Below, one piece after another: positions 30,744-39,426 of a DNA stretch of 52,803 nt. The stretch is from an uncultured Actinomycetes bacterium (GTDB taxonomy: Bacteria; Actinomycetota; Coriobacteriia; Coriobacteriales; Atopobiaceae): NCBI GenBank assembly GCA_900313905.1, contig OMTG01000172.1, positions 1 to 52,803 of the forward strand, written 5' to 3'. The notes below the pieces were generated by a model. That model did not search any database and was not told where the DNA came from. It worked only from the letters and a program-made list of their open reading frames with translations. Each line of letters begins with the position of its first letter. The first letter of the stretch is position 1. The translations under genes were made by a program, and so were the position numbers.

Positions 30744-31550
30744 TCAGAGCGTCCCCAAGGCGCGGATCGCGTTCTCCACGTCCTTGCGCACCTGGACCGA
30801 GCGACGCTCCGGCATCGGGATGGAGGTCCCATCGTCGAGCAGAATCGTGCGGGTATGGATCTCCCGCACATGGGAGACATTGATCACGAAGCCACGATGG
30901 ACCCTGAGGAAGCAGGGCGGAAGCTCTGCTGCCGCCTTGCCGAGGACCTTCGCGAGGCGGAAGATGCCTTCTGTCGTATGCACCATCGTGTACTGGCGCT
31001 CAGCCTCCAGATAGACCACCGCATCCGCTTCGAGGAAATGGGCGATGCCCGATGAGTCACGCATGACAAGGGGCTGCGACGGCGCATGCATGAGGGGCGC
31101 ATGCTGCACCGCCACCTCATCGCCACGCCCATCGGTGGCCTTCTGCCGCGACTGCCAGGTCGGCGTCGAGATATGGAGATGGAGGAGCTTCAGCTTGTCG
31201 TCCTCCATCGTCCAGAGGCAGGTGAGCCTGAACCGATAGGAGACAAACTGCTTCGGGGCGGTCGAGTAGCTCGCCAGCACATGGCCGCAGACCAGGACAG
31301 CCCGGTCGCTTTCCGCACGTACCTGGAAATAGTCCTCGGAGATCTTCTTGTCCTGGAAGGCGTCAAACGAGACGTAGGAGAAATAGGACATGAGCGCTTG
31401 GTCGCTCAGGCAATATTCGTCAGCGCTCGGACCGATGAAGGTGAAGCCTGCAGCCAGATACGGCCGGCATATATCCATGTCCTGTGCCCACAAGGCGCGG
31501 ACGAACTCTTCGGAATATCGAAGTGCCTTCTCCGAGAGCGTACCCTTCAT
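30744..31550 (-). CDS. NTF2-like (SnoaL) / LytTR DNA-binding regulator, paralogue B
   Basis: A 268-residue relative of the gene downstream of it, with the same architecture: an NTF2-like domain (about 1-140, YSEEFVRALWAQDMDICRPY, FIGPSADEYC, LTCLWTMEDDKLKLLHLHIS) and a LytTR domain (about 165-268, ADAVVYLEAERQYTMVHTTE, PCFLRVHRGFVINVSHV). The ATG at 31550 with GAGGG nine bases upstream is preferred to a GTG three codons earlier. An ACAGTTCAT sequence, a match to the LytTR half-site pattern, lies upstream of it, so self-control is possible. Confidence 0.85.
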   Translation of the reverse strand: MKGTLSEKALRYSEEFVRALWAQDMDICRPYLAAGFTFIGPSADEYCLSDQALMSYFSYVSFDAFQDKKISEDYFQVRAESDRAVLVCGHVLASYSTAPKQFVSYRFRLTCLWTMEDDKLKLLHLHISTPTWQSRQKATDGRGDEVAVQHAPLMHAPSQPLVMRDSSGIAHFLEADAVVYLEAERQYTMVHTTEGIFRLAKVLGKAAAELPPCFLRVHRGFVINVSHVREIHTRTILLDDGTSIPMPERRSVQVRKDVENAIRALGTL

Positions 31551-31907
31551 GGCAACCACCCTCTTCGCCCACCCTATCTCAGGAGCTGAGCAGATGAACT
31601 GTCATTACAGATATACCAATTCTCAGACATGATGTTGCGATGACTGCACGAACGATGTTTTATTACGAACAGATGCATCATCGAAGCCCATCAACGGTCG
31701 GTGAGCGTCGAAGTGCAGGAAACATGCAGGCCTGCCAGACAGAAGCATAGTGAATCTGTCCCCCTGAATGGGGCTGAAAGCACATCCGATGATTTTCCGT
31801 TGAGCGAATGGAATCCTGCAGCCAAAAGCGGCTGTGCCTTCCCCGTCTATCATTGAGGCAGGCAGCGTTGCTGCATCGTTCCATACCTTCCTTCCGAGGA
31901 GGCAGCC
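31551..31907. other. Intergenic region between divergent LytTR and small-protein genes
   Basis: About 357 bases. It holds one LytTR-like half-site (ACAGTTCAT read on the minus strand near 31592), a short stem GCAGCC / GGCTG near 31819-31833, and a TATCAT -10-like box near 31850 for the rightward genes. No supportable coding frame. Confidence 0.4.
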
Positions 31908-32402
31908 ATGCGAAGACCGGCAAAGATTGCAGCTGCAGGCATAGCGTTGTCCATTGCCGCGCTCGCCCTTGCTGCAGCCGCGATCCTCTGGAGCTCTCAG
32001 TCCTCAGACAACGTCTCGAACCTCATACCACCGGCCATCGTAGGGGGAGTCGTCGAAGAGATCGGGAGCGTCCCGGATTCCGCTTCGGCGAATGGAGATA
32101 TTTCCTATATCGAGATACGCGTGATCGGAGCGGATCAATACGACGATCACCTGCTGGGAAAGGGATATGCCTTCATGCCCGCAGAAGGCGATATGCTAAC
32201 CCTTATCCGCAGCGAGCACACTGCCGGCTTGTACGGGCCAGAGCCGCAGGTTGGCGATGCGATAGAGGCGATGGTCTGGTACTACAGGAAAGAGATGCAG
32301 ATCGACGGCGAAAGCCGGTGCGCATACGATGCCTACACCATCGACACATACAGCCACATCCTCGAAATGGGTCATGAACCCCGTTACCCCTTGGGCTCAT
32401 GA
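31908..32402 (+). CDS. Membrane-anchored small hypothetical protein A
   Basis: A 164-residue protein with an N-terminal hydrophobic segment (about residues 8-29, Ala-rich) after Arg-Arg-Pro-Ala-Lys, then an extracytoplasmic domain of about 130 residues with VVEEIGSVPDSAS, ISYIEIRVIGAD and DAIEAMVWYYRKE. No Cys follows the anchor, so it is not a lipoprotein. GAGGAGG lies before the ATG. It is related to the next gene: both have a hydrophobic N-terminus, a G-x-V-x-x-I segment and GDAI-x-AMV. The family is not recognised. Confidence 0.7.
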   Translation: MRRPAKIAAAGIALSIAALALAAAAILWSSQSSDNVSNLIPPAIVGGVVEEIGSVPDSASANGDISYIEIRVIGADQYDDHLLGKGYAFMPAEGDMLTLIRSEHTAGLYGPEPQVGDAIEAMVWYYRKEMQIDGESRCAYDAYTIDTYSHILEMGHEPRYPLGS

Positions 32403-32452
32403 CTGTACCCGTAGCAGAGGCCCATCACTTCATCGGCCGAAAGGAGCACGCA

Positions 32453-32986
32453 ATGCCGAAAACGATGCAGAGGGCGCTTGTCCTCTTCTCCCTTGCCACC
32501 CTGGCCGCAGCAGCGCCCCTCATCTTCCGTGCCAGCGGAAGCTTTGAGGAGTATTGCGGCAGAAGCGATGCCCTGCCGCCGATGCTGCTCGACGGCACGG
32601 TCACAGACATCGTCCCTGCCGGCTCAGACAGTGACCCGACCTACATCTTCGTCGAGGTCACAAGCTGCAGCTGGGATACGCTTCCCCAGTCTGGAGAGAC
32701 CGCCTGTCTCTCCTATACAGCAGGCCGCCTCCAAGGGCCTGCTCCCGCCACAGGAGACGCTATCTCGGCCATGGTCGACAAGGACATGGCCGAAGCCACC
32801 GTCGAAGGCGAGCGCCGAAGCGTCGTAAAGGTCCACACGATCGCAACTGACGCATACTATGAAGAACAGAGGCGCGCAGAAGAAGAGCGCCGCGAGGACT
32901 ACGAGAAGAGCCAGAAGGCCTACGAAGAGCTCGACCAGCAGCTCAAAGAACAGGCCCAGACCATGCAGTCGCCGCAGCTTTTCTGA
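32453..32986 (+). CDS. Exported small hypothetical protein B with C-terminal coiled coil
   Basis: A 177-residue protein starting MPKTMQRALVLFSLATLAAA (AGGAG six bases upstream), with a signal-like hydrophobic segment and an extracytoplasmic domain resembling that of its upstream neighbour (LLDGTVTDIVPAGSDSDP, YIFVEVT, TGDAISAMVD). It ends in a charged Glu/Arg/Lys/Gln-rich coiled coil of about 45 residues (YYEEQRRAEEERREDYEKSQ) that the neighbour lacks. A longer frame starting at 32399 overlaps the previous stop but has no ribosome site. Function unknown; the two form an operon. Confidence 0.7.
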   Translation: MPKTMQRALVLFSLATLAAAAPLIFRASGSFEEYCGRSDALPPMLLDGTVTDIVPAGSDSDPTYIFVEVTSCSWDTLPQSGETACLSYTAGRLQGPAPATGDAISAMVDKDMAEATVEGERRSVVKVHTIATDAYYEEQRRAEEERREDYEKSQKAYEELDQQLKEQAQTMQSPQLF

Positions 32987-33018
32987 AAGCCCTGCACAGC
33001 CGCCCAAAGGCTCCAGAA

Positions 33019-33053
33019 GGAAGGAGGGCACCCCCACGGGATGTCCTCCTTCT
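33019..33053. terminator. Terminator between protein B and livF
   Basis: AAGGAGGGCA and TGTCCTCCTT pair with one mismatch around an 11-base loop, between two convergent transcripts. Confidence 0.6.
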
Positions 33054-33077
33054 GCAGCTTGCTCTATGCCTTTCTGC

Positions 33078-33785
33078 TCAGCCGCCGAGATAGGCGCTCT
33101 TCACGGCGCTGTTGTTCAGCAGCTCCTCGCCGGTGCCGGTGAGGACGATGTTGCCGACCTCGAGGACATAGCCCCGGTCTGCGATGGAAAGCGCCATCTG
33201 GGCGTTCTGCTCGACCAGCAGGATGGTCGTGCCTTCCTTGTTCAAGGTCTCGATGATATCGAAGATCTCGTCGACCAGGATGGGTGCGAGTCCCATGGAC
33301 GGCTCGTCGAGCATCAGGAGCTTCGGGTGGCTCATGAGAGCACGTCCCATAGCGAGCATCTGCTGCTCGCCGCCGGAGAGCGTGCCAGCCACCTGGCTGC
33401 GGCGCTCCTGGAGGCGCGGGAAGTACTTGAAGATGAGCTCCATCGTCTTCTCGTTCTCATCGTTCGTGCGGAGATAGCCGCCCATCTCGAGGTTCTCCTG
33501 CACGGTCAGGTTCGAGAAGACGCGGCGTCCCTCCGGGCAGAGTGCCATGCCCTTCGCGACGACCTTGTGGGCTGCAAGGCCCGTGATGTCCTCGTCCTGG
33601 TAGACGATCTTGCCCGACCGCGGCTTGATGAGGCCAGCGATCGTGTTCATCGTCGTCGACTTGCCGGCACCGTTGGCACCGATCAGGGAGACGATCTCGC
33701 CTTCGTTGACCTCGAAGGAGATGCCCTTCACGGCGTGGATGGCGCCGTAGTAGACCTGGAGGTCCTGGACAGTCAGCATGCTCAT
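33078..33785 (-). CDS. livF: Branched-chain amino acid ABC transporter ATP-binding protein LivF
   Basis: A 235-residue ATPase of the HAAT family. Walker A GANGAGKSTT, signature TLSGGEQQML, Walker B LLMLDEPSMGLAP and the switch His in VEQNAQ region are all present. The start overlaps the livG stop by four bases (ATGA). It is the last of livHMGF and energises uptake with LivG. Confidence 0.95.
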   Translation of the reverse strand: MSMLTVQDLQVYYGAIHAVKGISFEVNEGEIVSLIGANGAGKSTTMNTIAGLIKPRSGKIVYQDEDITGLAAHKVVAKGMALCPEGRRVFSNLTVQENLEMGGYLRTNDENEKTMELIFKYFPRLQERRSQVAGTLSGGEQQMLAMGRALMSHPKLLMLDEPSMGLAPILVDEIFDIIETLNKEGTTILLVEQNAQMALSIADRGYVLEVGNIVLTGTGEELLNNSAVKSAYLGG

Positions 33786-34675
33786 TTGTCGGCCCCCTTC
33801 TTCGCAGCCTTGGCGCCCTGCTTGCCGAGGTAGGCCTCGATGACGCGGGGATCGGACTGGACCTCTTCCGGCGTGCCCTTGCAGATGATCTTGCCGTAGT
33901 CGAGGACGCCGACGATCTCGCAGATGCCCATAACGAGGGACATGTCGTGCTCGATCAGGAGGATGGCGATCTGGAAGTCGTCACGGATCTTCTGGATGTT
34001 CTCCATCAGCTCGGCGGTCTCGTTCGGGTTCATGCCTGCTGCCGGCTCGTCGAGGAGCAGGAGCTTCGGGCCGGTGCCGAGGGCACGGAGGATCTCGAGG
34101 CGGCGCTGTGCGCCGTACGGGAGGTTGCCAGCGAGCTCCTTGGCATACTTCTGCATATTGAAGATGCCAAGCAGGTCCATGGCCTTGTCGTGGAACTCTG
34201 CCTCCTGCTTCCAGTGGGCTGGCAGGCGCAGGATGTCCTGCGGCAGCTTCGTCGTCATATGGTTGTTCATGCCGACAAGGATGTTCTGCTCCACCGTCAT
34301 CTGGGTGAAGAGACGGATGTTCTGGAAGGTGCGGGCGATGCCGAGGCGGGACACCTGGATCGTGTTCATGCCGGCCGTATCCACACCGTTCAGCATGATG
34401 GTGCCACGGGTCGGCTGGTAGACCTTCGTGAGCAGGTTGAAGATCGTGGTCTTGCCTGCGCCATTCGGGCCGATGATGCCGGCGATCTCGGTCGGGCCCA
34501 TTGCGATGTTGAAGTCATCGACAGCGGTGAGGCCGCCGAAATCGATGCCGAGGTGCTCGACCTCGAGGACGAGCGGCTTGCCGAAGTCGCGCTCCGTGAC
34601 CAGGTTCGGGGTCGGGACGGGCAGCAGCACTTCGCTCTTGCGCTTGCGCTTGATCTCTGCGGGGCTATCGGCCAT
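33782..34675 (-). CDS. livG: Branched-chain amino acid ABC transporter ATP-binding protein LivG
   Basis: A 297-residue ATPase. It has Walker A GPNGAGKTTI, signature LPYGAQRRLEILRAL (the LivG-type variant of the ABC signature), Walker B LLLLDEPAAGMNPNET and IEHDMSLVMGIC. An extension of about 30 charged residues precedes the domain. It overlaps livM by 11 bases and livF by four. Confidence 0.95.
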   Translation of the reverse strand: MADSPAEIKRKRKSEVLLPVPTPNLVTERDFGKPLVLEVEHLGIDFGGLTAVDDFNIAMGPTEIAGIIGPNGAGKTTIFNLLTKVYQPTRGTIMLNGVDTAGMNTIQVSRLGIARTFQNIRLFTQMTVEQNILVGMNNHMTTKLPQDILRLPAHWKQEAEFHDKAMDLLGIFNMQKYAKELAGNLPYGAQRRLEILRALGTGPKLLLLDEPAAGMNPNETAELMENIQKIRDDFQIAILLIEHDMSLVMGICEIVGVLDYGKIICKGTPEEVQSDPRVIEAYLGKQGAKAAKKGADK

Positions 34676-35783
34676 TGCTCTGCGCCTCCTTCGGAGTCTG
34701 TGCGTCCGGATCCTCGTCCTTCTTCTGCTTCTTCCACGGCAGCTGGCCGTTCATGAGCTTCTCGATCGTGTCGCCCATCGAGAAGTCGTAGGTGCCCAAG
34801 AGGCCCTGCGGACGGAAGATCATAACGACGATGAGGACGACTGCATAGACGACCATGCGGTAGTCAGAGAAGGCACGCAGCGCCTCAGGCAGGATCGTGA
34901 GGACGGTCGCAGACAGGACGGAGCCGAGCATGGAGCCCATGCCGCCGAGGACGACCATAACAAGAATCTCGATCGACTTCATGAAGCCGAACTTGGCCGG
35001 CATCATGACGCCGATGCAGCCTGCATAGAGGCCGCCGCCGACACCGGCGAAGAAGGCGGAGACGACGAAGGCGAGCGTCTTGTAGTAGGTGGTGTTGACA
35101 CCGACGGACTCTGCCGCGATCTCATTGTCGCGGATCGAGAGGATGCAGCGGCCGTGCCTGCTCTTCATCATCGTGTGGATCAGGAAGAGCGAGATCGCGA
35201 CGACGATGAAGGTGTTCAGGAAGTTCGTGTAGGACGGGATGCCCGTGAGGCCCTTGGCGCCGCCCGTGAGCTGGAAGCCCAGGACATCGTCGATGTTGAG
35301 CATCACGACGCGGATGATCTCGGCGAAGCCGAGGGTGATGATGGCAAGGTAGTCGCCCTTGAGGCGCAGGGCCGGAATGCCGATGATGAGGCCGGCAAGC
35401 GCGGCGCAGAGGCCGCCGAAGATGATGCCGAGGATGAAGAGCAGGATCGCTGCAGGAGACCCGGTCACGAAGTCGCGAGCGCCGACGCCCATCACATCAG
35501 CCATGCGCATAATGAAGATGGCGCAGGAGTAGCCGCCGACGGACATGAAGCCGGCGTGGCCCAAAGGAAGCTGTCCCAGGTAGCCGGTCGCGATGTTCAG
35601 CGAGACGGCCATGATGATGTAGATGCCGACCTGCTCGATGACCGTGGTCTGGTAGCGAGTGATCGCACCGGAGTCGATCATGAGCTCGCCGACGATAAGG
35701 AAGATGACGACAAGGATCGCATTGATCAGGTAGCGCTGCTTGATGGAGAGCGTACGGTATGCCTTGTTGATTGCTTCAGCCAT
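34665..35783 (-). CDS. livM: Branched-chain amino acid ABC transporter permease LivM
   Basis: A 372-residue permease with eight or more hydrophobic segments. It carries the LivM signatures GYLGQLPLGHAGFMSVGGYS and GLTGIPSY, and the EAA-like loop GRCILSIRDNEIAAESVGVN. A charged tail (KKQKKDEDPDAQ) ends in the cytosol. GAGGGGAGAGA precedes the ATG at 35783. Confidence 0.94.
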   Translation of the reverse strand: MAEAINKAYRTLSIKQRYLINAILVVIFLIVGELMIDSGAITRYQTTVIEQVGIYIIMAVSLNIATGYLGQLPLGHAGFMSVGGYSCAIFIMRMADVMGVGARDFVTGSPAAILLFILGIIFGGLCAALAGLIIGIPALRLKGDYLAIITLGFAEIIRVVMLNIDDVLGFQLTGGAKGLTGIPSYTNFLNTFIVVAISLFLIHTMMKSRHGRCILSIRDNEIAAESVGVNTTYYKTLAFVVSAFFAGVGGGLYAGCIGVMMPAKFGFMKSIEILVMVVLGGMGSMLGSVLSATVLTILPEALRAFSDYRMVVYAVVLIVVMIFRPQGLLGTYDFSMGDTIEKLMNGQLPWKKQKKDEDPDAQTPKEAQSNGR

Positions 35784-35796
35784 TCTCTCTCCCCTC

Positions 35797-36672
35797 CTAG
35801 ACCTTCTCCGTCATCGGGCGGCCGAGGATGCCAGTCGGCTTCACGATGAGGACGACGATGAGGATGAGATAGACGACTGCATCCTTCCAGACCGAGAGGC
35901 CGATAGCGGAGACGGCAACCTCAGCAAAGCCGACGAGCAGGCCACCGATGACGGCACCAGGAATGGATCCGATGCCGCCCAGGACGGCAGCGACGAAGGC
36001 CTTGGTGCCGAGCATGATGCCCATGGTCGGCGTTGCCTGGCTATAGGCCATCGAATACAGGATGGCGCCGATGCCAGCAAGGGCGGAGCCGACAGCGAAG
36101 GTGAATGAGATCGTGTTGTTCACGTTGATGCCCATGAGGCGGGCGGCGCCCATGTCCTCAGAAACGGCGCGCATGGCCTTGCCGAGCTTCGTCTTGTTGA
36201 CAAGCACCGTCAGCACGATTGTGGAGATGGCGGTCACGAGGATCGTGAGCAGAGCGACAGACGAGAGCTGCATGCCGCCGATCTCGATGGTCGTGGAGTC
36301 GATGAAGGACGGGACGACCTTTGCGTCAGCGCCAAAGACGAGCTGGGCGCCATTCTCGAGGAAGTACGATACGCCGATTGCCGTGATCAGGATCGACAGA
36401 CGCGGAGCGTTGCGCAGAGGCGCATAGGCAACCTTGTCGATCAGGACGCCCAGAAGCGTGCAGCCTGCAATCGAAAGGATGACAGCCACGAAAGGCGGCA
36501 TCCCCAGCTGCGACATGACTATCCAGGAAATGTAGGCACCTACCATGATGATGTCGCCGTGGGCGAAGTTGAGCAGCAGAATGATGCCATACACCATTGT
36601 GTAGCCCAGAGCGACCAGTGCGTAAACGCTTCCCAGCTGCAGGCCATTCAGGACCTGCGTGACAAACGTCAT
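35797..36672 (-). CDS. livH: Branched-chain amino acid ABC transporter permease LivH
   Basis: A 291-residue permease, LivH-like throughout. It has QVLNGLQLGSVYALVALGYT at the N-terminus, LLNFAHGDIIMVGAY, and the EAA-like loop TKLGKAMRAVSEDMGAARLM. The ATG at 36672 is preferred over a GTG three codons upstream. It is the first gene after the livJ terminator, so membrane and ATPase genes are expressed by readthrough or from a promoter in the about 150 bases upstream. Confidence 0.94.
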   Translation of the reverse strand: MTFVTQVLNGLQLGSVYALVALGYTMVYGIILLLNFAHGDIIMVGAYISWIVMSQLGMPPFVAVILSIAGCTLLGVLIDKVAYAPLRNAPRLSILITAIGVSYFLENGAQLVFGADAKVVPSFIDSTTIEIGGMQLSSVALLTILVTAISTIVLTVLVNKTKLGKAMRAVSEDMGAARLMGINVNNTISFTFAVGSALAGIGAILYSMAYSQATPTMGIMLGTKAFVAAVLGGIGSIPGAVIGGLLVGFAEVAVSAIGLSVWKDAVVYLILIVVLIVKPTGILGRPMTEKV

Positions 36673-36813
36673 GCCGACCACCCCTTTCAGTTCCGATGGT
36701 TAAATACTCTATGGCTAGCATAGCGTGAGGAAGAGCAAATGCCGCAGATTGAGCGAGTCCGTCGCTCAATAGTAACAGGGCGTTTACCTGCTTCTCTTTC
36801 CAACAGCATGCTC

Positions 36814-36853
36814 AAAAGAGAAGGGCACCCGAGGTGAGAGCCCCGGGCGCCCA
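36814..36853 (-). terminator. Attenuating terminator between livJ and livH
   Basis: GGGCGCCCGGGG and CCTCGGGTGCCC pair around CTCTCA with mild mismatches, and TTCTCTTTT follows on the minus strand. It lies 23 bases after the livJ stop. As in many binding-protein operons it would let the binding protein be made in excess over the membrane parts. Confidence 0.75.
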
Positions 36854-36876
36854 GTGTGCGCGAGCTTGCGCAGATG

Positions 36877-38061
36877 CTACTCTGCCTCGACCGTCTTGAA
36901 GACCTTCTGGGAGCCATTCTCGAAGGTGATGACCAGGGTCGGCTTGACAGGGTCGCCGGTGCCCTCGTACTTGATCGTGCCGGTGACGCCGTCGACGGTG
37001 CCAGAAGCGATGGCATCGATGACCGCCTGCTTGTAGTCGTCAGAGCCAGCCTTTGCCTTGCCGTCCTTCTCGACGGTCTCGATTGCGTTGGCGATGACCA
37101 TGGCCGCATCGTAGCCGAGGGCGCAGAAGTTCGACGGCTCCTCGTTGAACTTGGCCTTGTAGTCGGAGATGAACTTCTGGACCTTCTCGTCCTCATTCTC
37201 GGAGACGAAGGAGCAGTCATAGAAGCAGCCCTCGAGGTCCTCAGCGCTTGCGTACTCCTCGGAGCCGCCCACGATGTTGGACCAGCCGTCGGCGCCCATG
37301 AAGGCACCCTTGTAGCCCTGCTGGCGAGCCTGGGTGACGATCTTGCCGTCGTCCTGGTAGTAGTTCGGGCAGAAGACGGCGTCCGGGTTGCCGGAGATGA
37401 TGGTGGTCAGCTGACCATTGAAGTCGACATCGCCTGCAGCGTAGCCCTGCTGGGTGGTGATGGTGATGCCCTTGTTGCCAGCCTCCTCGACGAATGCGTC
37501 GTTCACGCCCTTCTCGTAGTCGCCGCCGGAGTTGTAGATGGTGCCAACGGTCTTGTAGCCCTGGTCGGCTGCGAAGTCGGCCATCAGCTTGCCCTGATAC
37601 GGGTCGGTGATGCAGGCACGGAAGGCATTGCTGCCGTACTTGATGAAGTCCGCAGCGGTAGCGGAAGCGGAGACGAGCGGCATGTTGTCGTTCACGGACT
37701 GCTGTGCGACAGCGATGGACGGCGTGGAGGTAACATCGCCCAGGATTGCGACAACACCGGCCTCGACCATCTTGTTGTAGGCGTTCACAGCCTCGGTCGC
37801 GTCACCCTTCTCGTCCTCTTCGTCGAGCTCGACCTTCTTGCCGTTGATCTCAGGGTTCAGCTCGAAATAGAGCTCTGCGCCATTGCGGACAGCAAGGCCA
37901 TACTGGGCGACATCGCCGGAGAACGGGCCAAGGACGCCAATCTTGATGGTGTCAGAGCCGGAATCGGAGCTGGAGCCTGAATTGCCGCAGGCTGCGAGGC
38001 CGAGGGCAGCGGCAGAGGCGCCAGTTGCCTTCAGGAATGAACGACGCGAGATGTTTGCCAT
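36877..38061 (-). CDS. livJ: Branched-chain amino acid-binding lipoprotein LivJ
   Basis: A 394-residue periplasmic-type binding protein. The signal region MANISRRSFLKATGASAAAL carries a twin-arginine-like RRSFLK motif, followed by the lipobox LAAC; then a Ser/Gly/Asp linker, and the mature domain with IKIGVLGPFSGDVAQYGLAV. The start at 38061 (GGGAG eight bases upstream) is fixed by the signal peptide; the frame extends to 38145 over the promoter. The protein captures branched-chain or related amino acids for LivHMGF. Whether export is by Tat or Sec is not certain. Confidence 0.95.
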   Translation of the reverse strand: MANISRRSFLKATGASAAALGLAACGNSGSSSDSGSDTIKIGVLGPFSGDVAQYGLAVRNGAELYFELNPEINGKKVELDEEDEKGDATEAVNAYNKMVEAGVVAILGDVTSTPSIAVAQQSVNDNMPLVSASATAADFIKYGSNAFRACITDPYQGKLMADFAADQGYKTVGTIYNSGGDYEKGVNDAFVEEAGNKGITITTQQGYAAGDVDFNGQLTTIISGNPDAVFCPNYYQDDGKIVTQARQQGYKGAFMGADGWSNIVGGSEEYASAEDLEGCFYDCSFVSENEDEKVQKFISDYKAKFNEEPSNFCALGYDAAMVIANAIETVEKDGKAKAGSDDYKQAVIDAIASGTVDGVTGTIKYEGTGDPVKPTLVITFENGSQKVFKTVEAE

Positions 38062-38134
38062 AACAGATTCTCCCTTTCTGTTGTGTCTGCAAATCCCTTT
38101 CAGGACTTGTTCATAGAATAATGGCTTGGAAGCC

Positions 38135-38162
38135 AGAATAGACAAATATTGATATCTGTGAA
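38135..38162 (-). promoter_or_regulatory. livJ promoter
   Basis: TTCACA (38157-38162) and TATTCT (38135-38140) on the minus strand with 16 bases between; the start point would be near 38128, leaving a leader of about 67 bases. Confidence 0.6.
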
Positions 38163-38563
38163 ACTTTTGAATTTCTTTCGAAACAAATCATCTGCCAGTG
38201 GCTGCCTGGAGCGACGGGAATCCACGTTCAGAAGGACTCTATGGCAAGATCTCGGCCCATGCGTCAGCGTCCTGCATCCTTCCGCTGCCCCTTGGACATA
38301 GGTGCAGCTGCATGGACATCTTCGCTTTCGCTATGCCCGAAGGCGGTCTGAACCCGCGTTTGCCTTCTGGACCAGATGCAATGTCCCCATGGAGGCAATC
38401 CATGCCCAGTTAAAGGAGCAGCGCAGTTTTCGGAGAATTGCATCCCGAAGTGCAATTGCAGGTAGCGCCACGGCGGCATCGATAGCTTCTTCGGTGGAAC
38501 AGGTACCTTCAAAGATAACTGGCTCAAACAGGCCCGACGCATGAAACTTGGCTAGAAGTTTTC
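38163..38563. other. Gene-poor stretch left of the AAA/TOPRIM island
   Basis: About 400 bases. On the minus strand a frame without ATG reads LAKFHASGLFEPVIFEGTCS and on to LPAIALRDAILRKLR (about 38342-38600). It has plausible codon use but no start and no family that I recognise; it may be a decayed gene linked to the neighbouring repeat. Confidence 0.35.
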
Positions 38564-38690
38564 TTGGTTTTAGTGCGACGAAAGACCCTGAAGCAGTTTG
38601 ATCCCAGTCAACCTTAAGGAATTATCCCCCTTTCCCATCGCATCCAATGGGCTCATTCCTGAGGCCTCATGCCGTGCCAGATTCCTTGCC
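38564..38690 (+). repeat. Direct repeat, left flank of the AAA/TOPRIM pair
   Basis: Matches 41007-41130 in the same orientation at perhaps 70-75 per cent. Best segments are GGGCTCATTCCTGAGGCCTC and GTGCCAGAT (GCGCCAGAT in the other copy), preceded by AGTTTGATCCCAGTCAA versus AGTTTAATCCTAGTCAA. Read on the minus strand both copies keep ARHEASGMSP in one frame, which hints at an old coding origin. Confidence 0.75.
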
Positions 38691-38736
38691 GTCCAGACAG
38701 ACATATTGATGCCACGACGGTGCCGTGCTGCATCCA

Positions 38737-39426
38737 TCAATTTGGAGCGAACAGAGTCCCCAGATTCGAATGACGCTGGAGAGAGTTGTCGCCCGTCTCT
38801 ATGAATTGCCAAGTCTCCTTGCGAGTGCCCATCACCGAAAACAAGGAATGGCAGATGAAATCCAGAAATCCAGCAATATCGTCATGGTATCTACGTGCAA
38901 AACGTATTGCCTCGTCTTCCTTTTCAGAATCGCTCAGGTTTCGTTTGTCATAGAGCACATGGTCAAGATTGCAGGACATGTAGTACGGTTCATAAGGAAT
39001 GCTTTTCTATATTTTGTAAGTCCCGCAGAGCTTCTGCATTACTGCTGACTTCTGCTCATTCCTATGAACAATTGCCTCGAAATTATGGCACCGAATCTCA
39101 TTATCGAAGTACCGTGCCCGATCCACCTTATCGTCTTCGAACACTCTGGAGCTATCGACAAAGGCGCCATCAGTGTCCATAAGATGAATGACCTTTATGA
39201 AGTCCCCTTGTCTCAGTCCGTTGCGCGTCGCATATGTCTTCACCATGTCGGCAATCTTTCGAAGCACATTGCCTACGTTGGTGTTCTTGTCCGATGTTAT
39301 GTCCCCATGCACAACATGAACGTAGACCTCCGCGCCATCCTTTTTGAGCGCGTGGTCAAACATGACATGTAGCGCCTCATCATCTGAAGGCCCTTCCAGT
39401 ATCACGAAAGCAATCTTCCTACTCAA
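38737..39426 (-). pseudogene. TOPRIM-domain effector gene interrupted by an in-frame TAG
   Basis: The frame begins with TTG at 39426, which overlaps the AAA gene stop by eight bases (ATTGAGTAG) and has AGGTGA just ahead, so translation is coupled. Residues 1-139 hold a TOPRIM-like pattern: KIAFVILEGPSDDEALHVMF with the Glu, and KVIHLMDTDGAFV with Asp-x-Asp at about 84-86. A TAG at 39007-39009 follows GTYKI. Without any frame change the sequence continues SIPYEPYYMSCNLDHVLYDK and on through SLFSVMGTRKETWQFIETGD to a stop at 38737. The complete product would be 229 residues; as written, only the 139-residue N-terminal part is made unless the amber codon is read through. Partner of the AAA ATPase in an OLD/PARIS-like pair. 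Confidence 0.72.
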
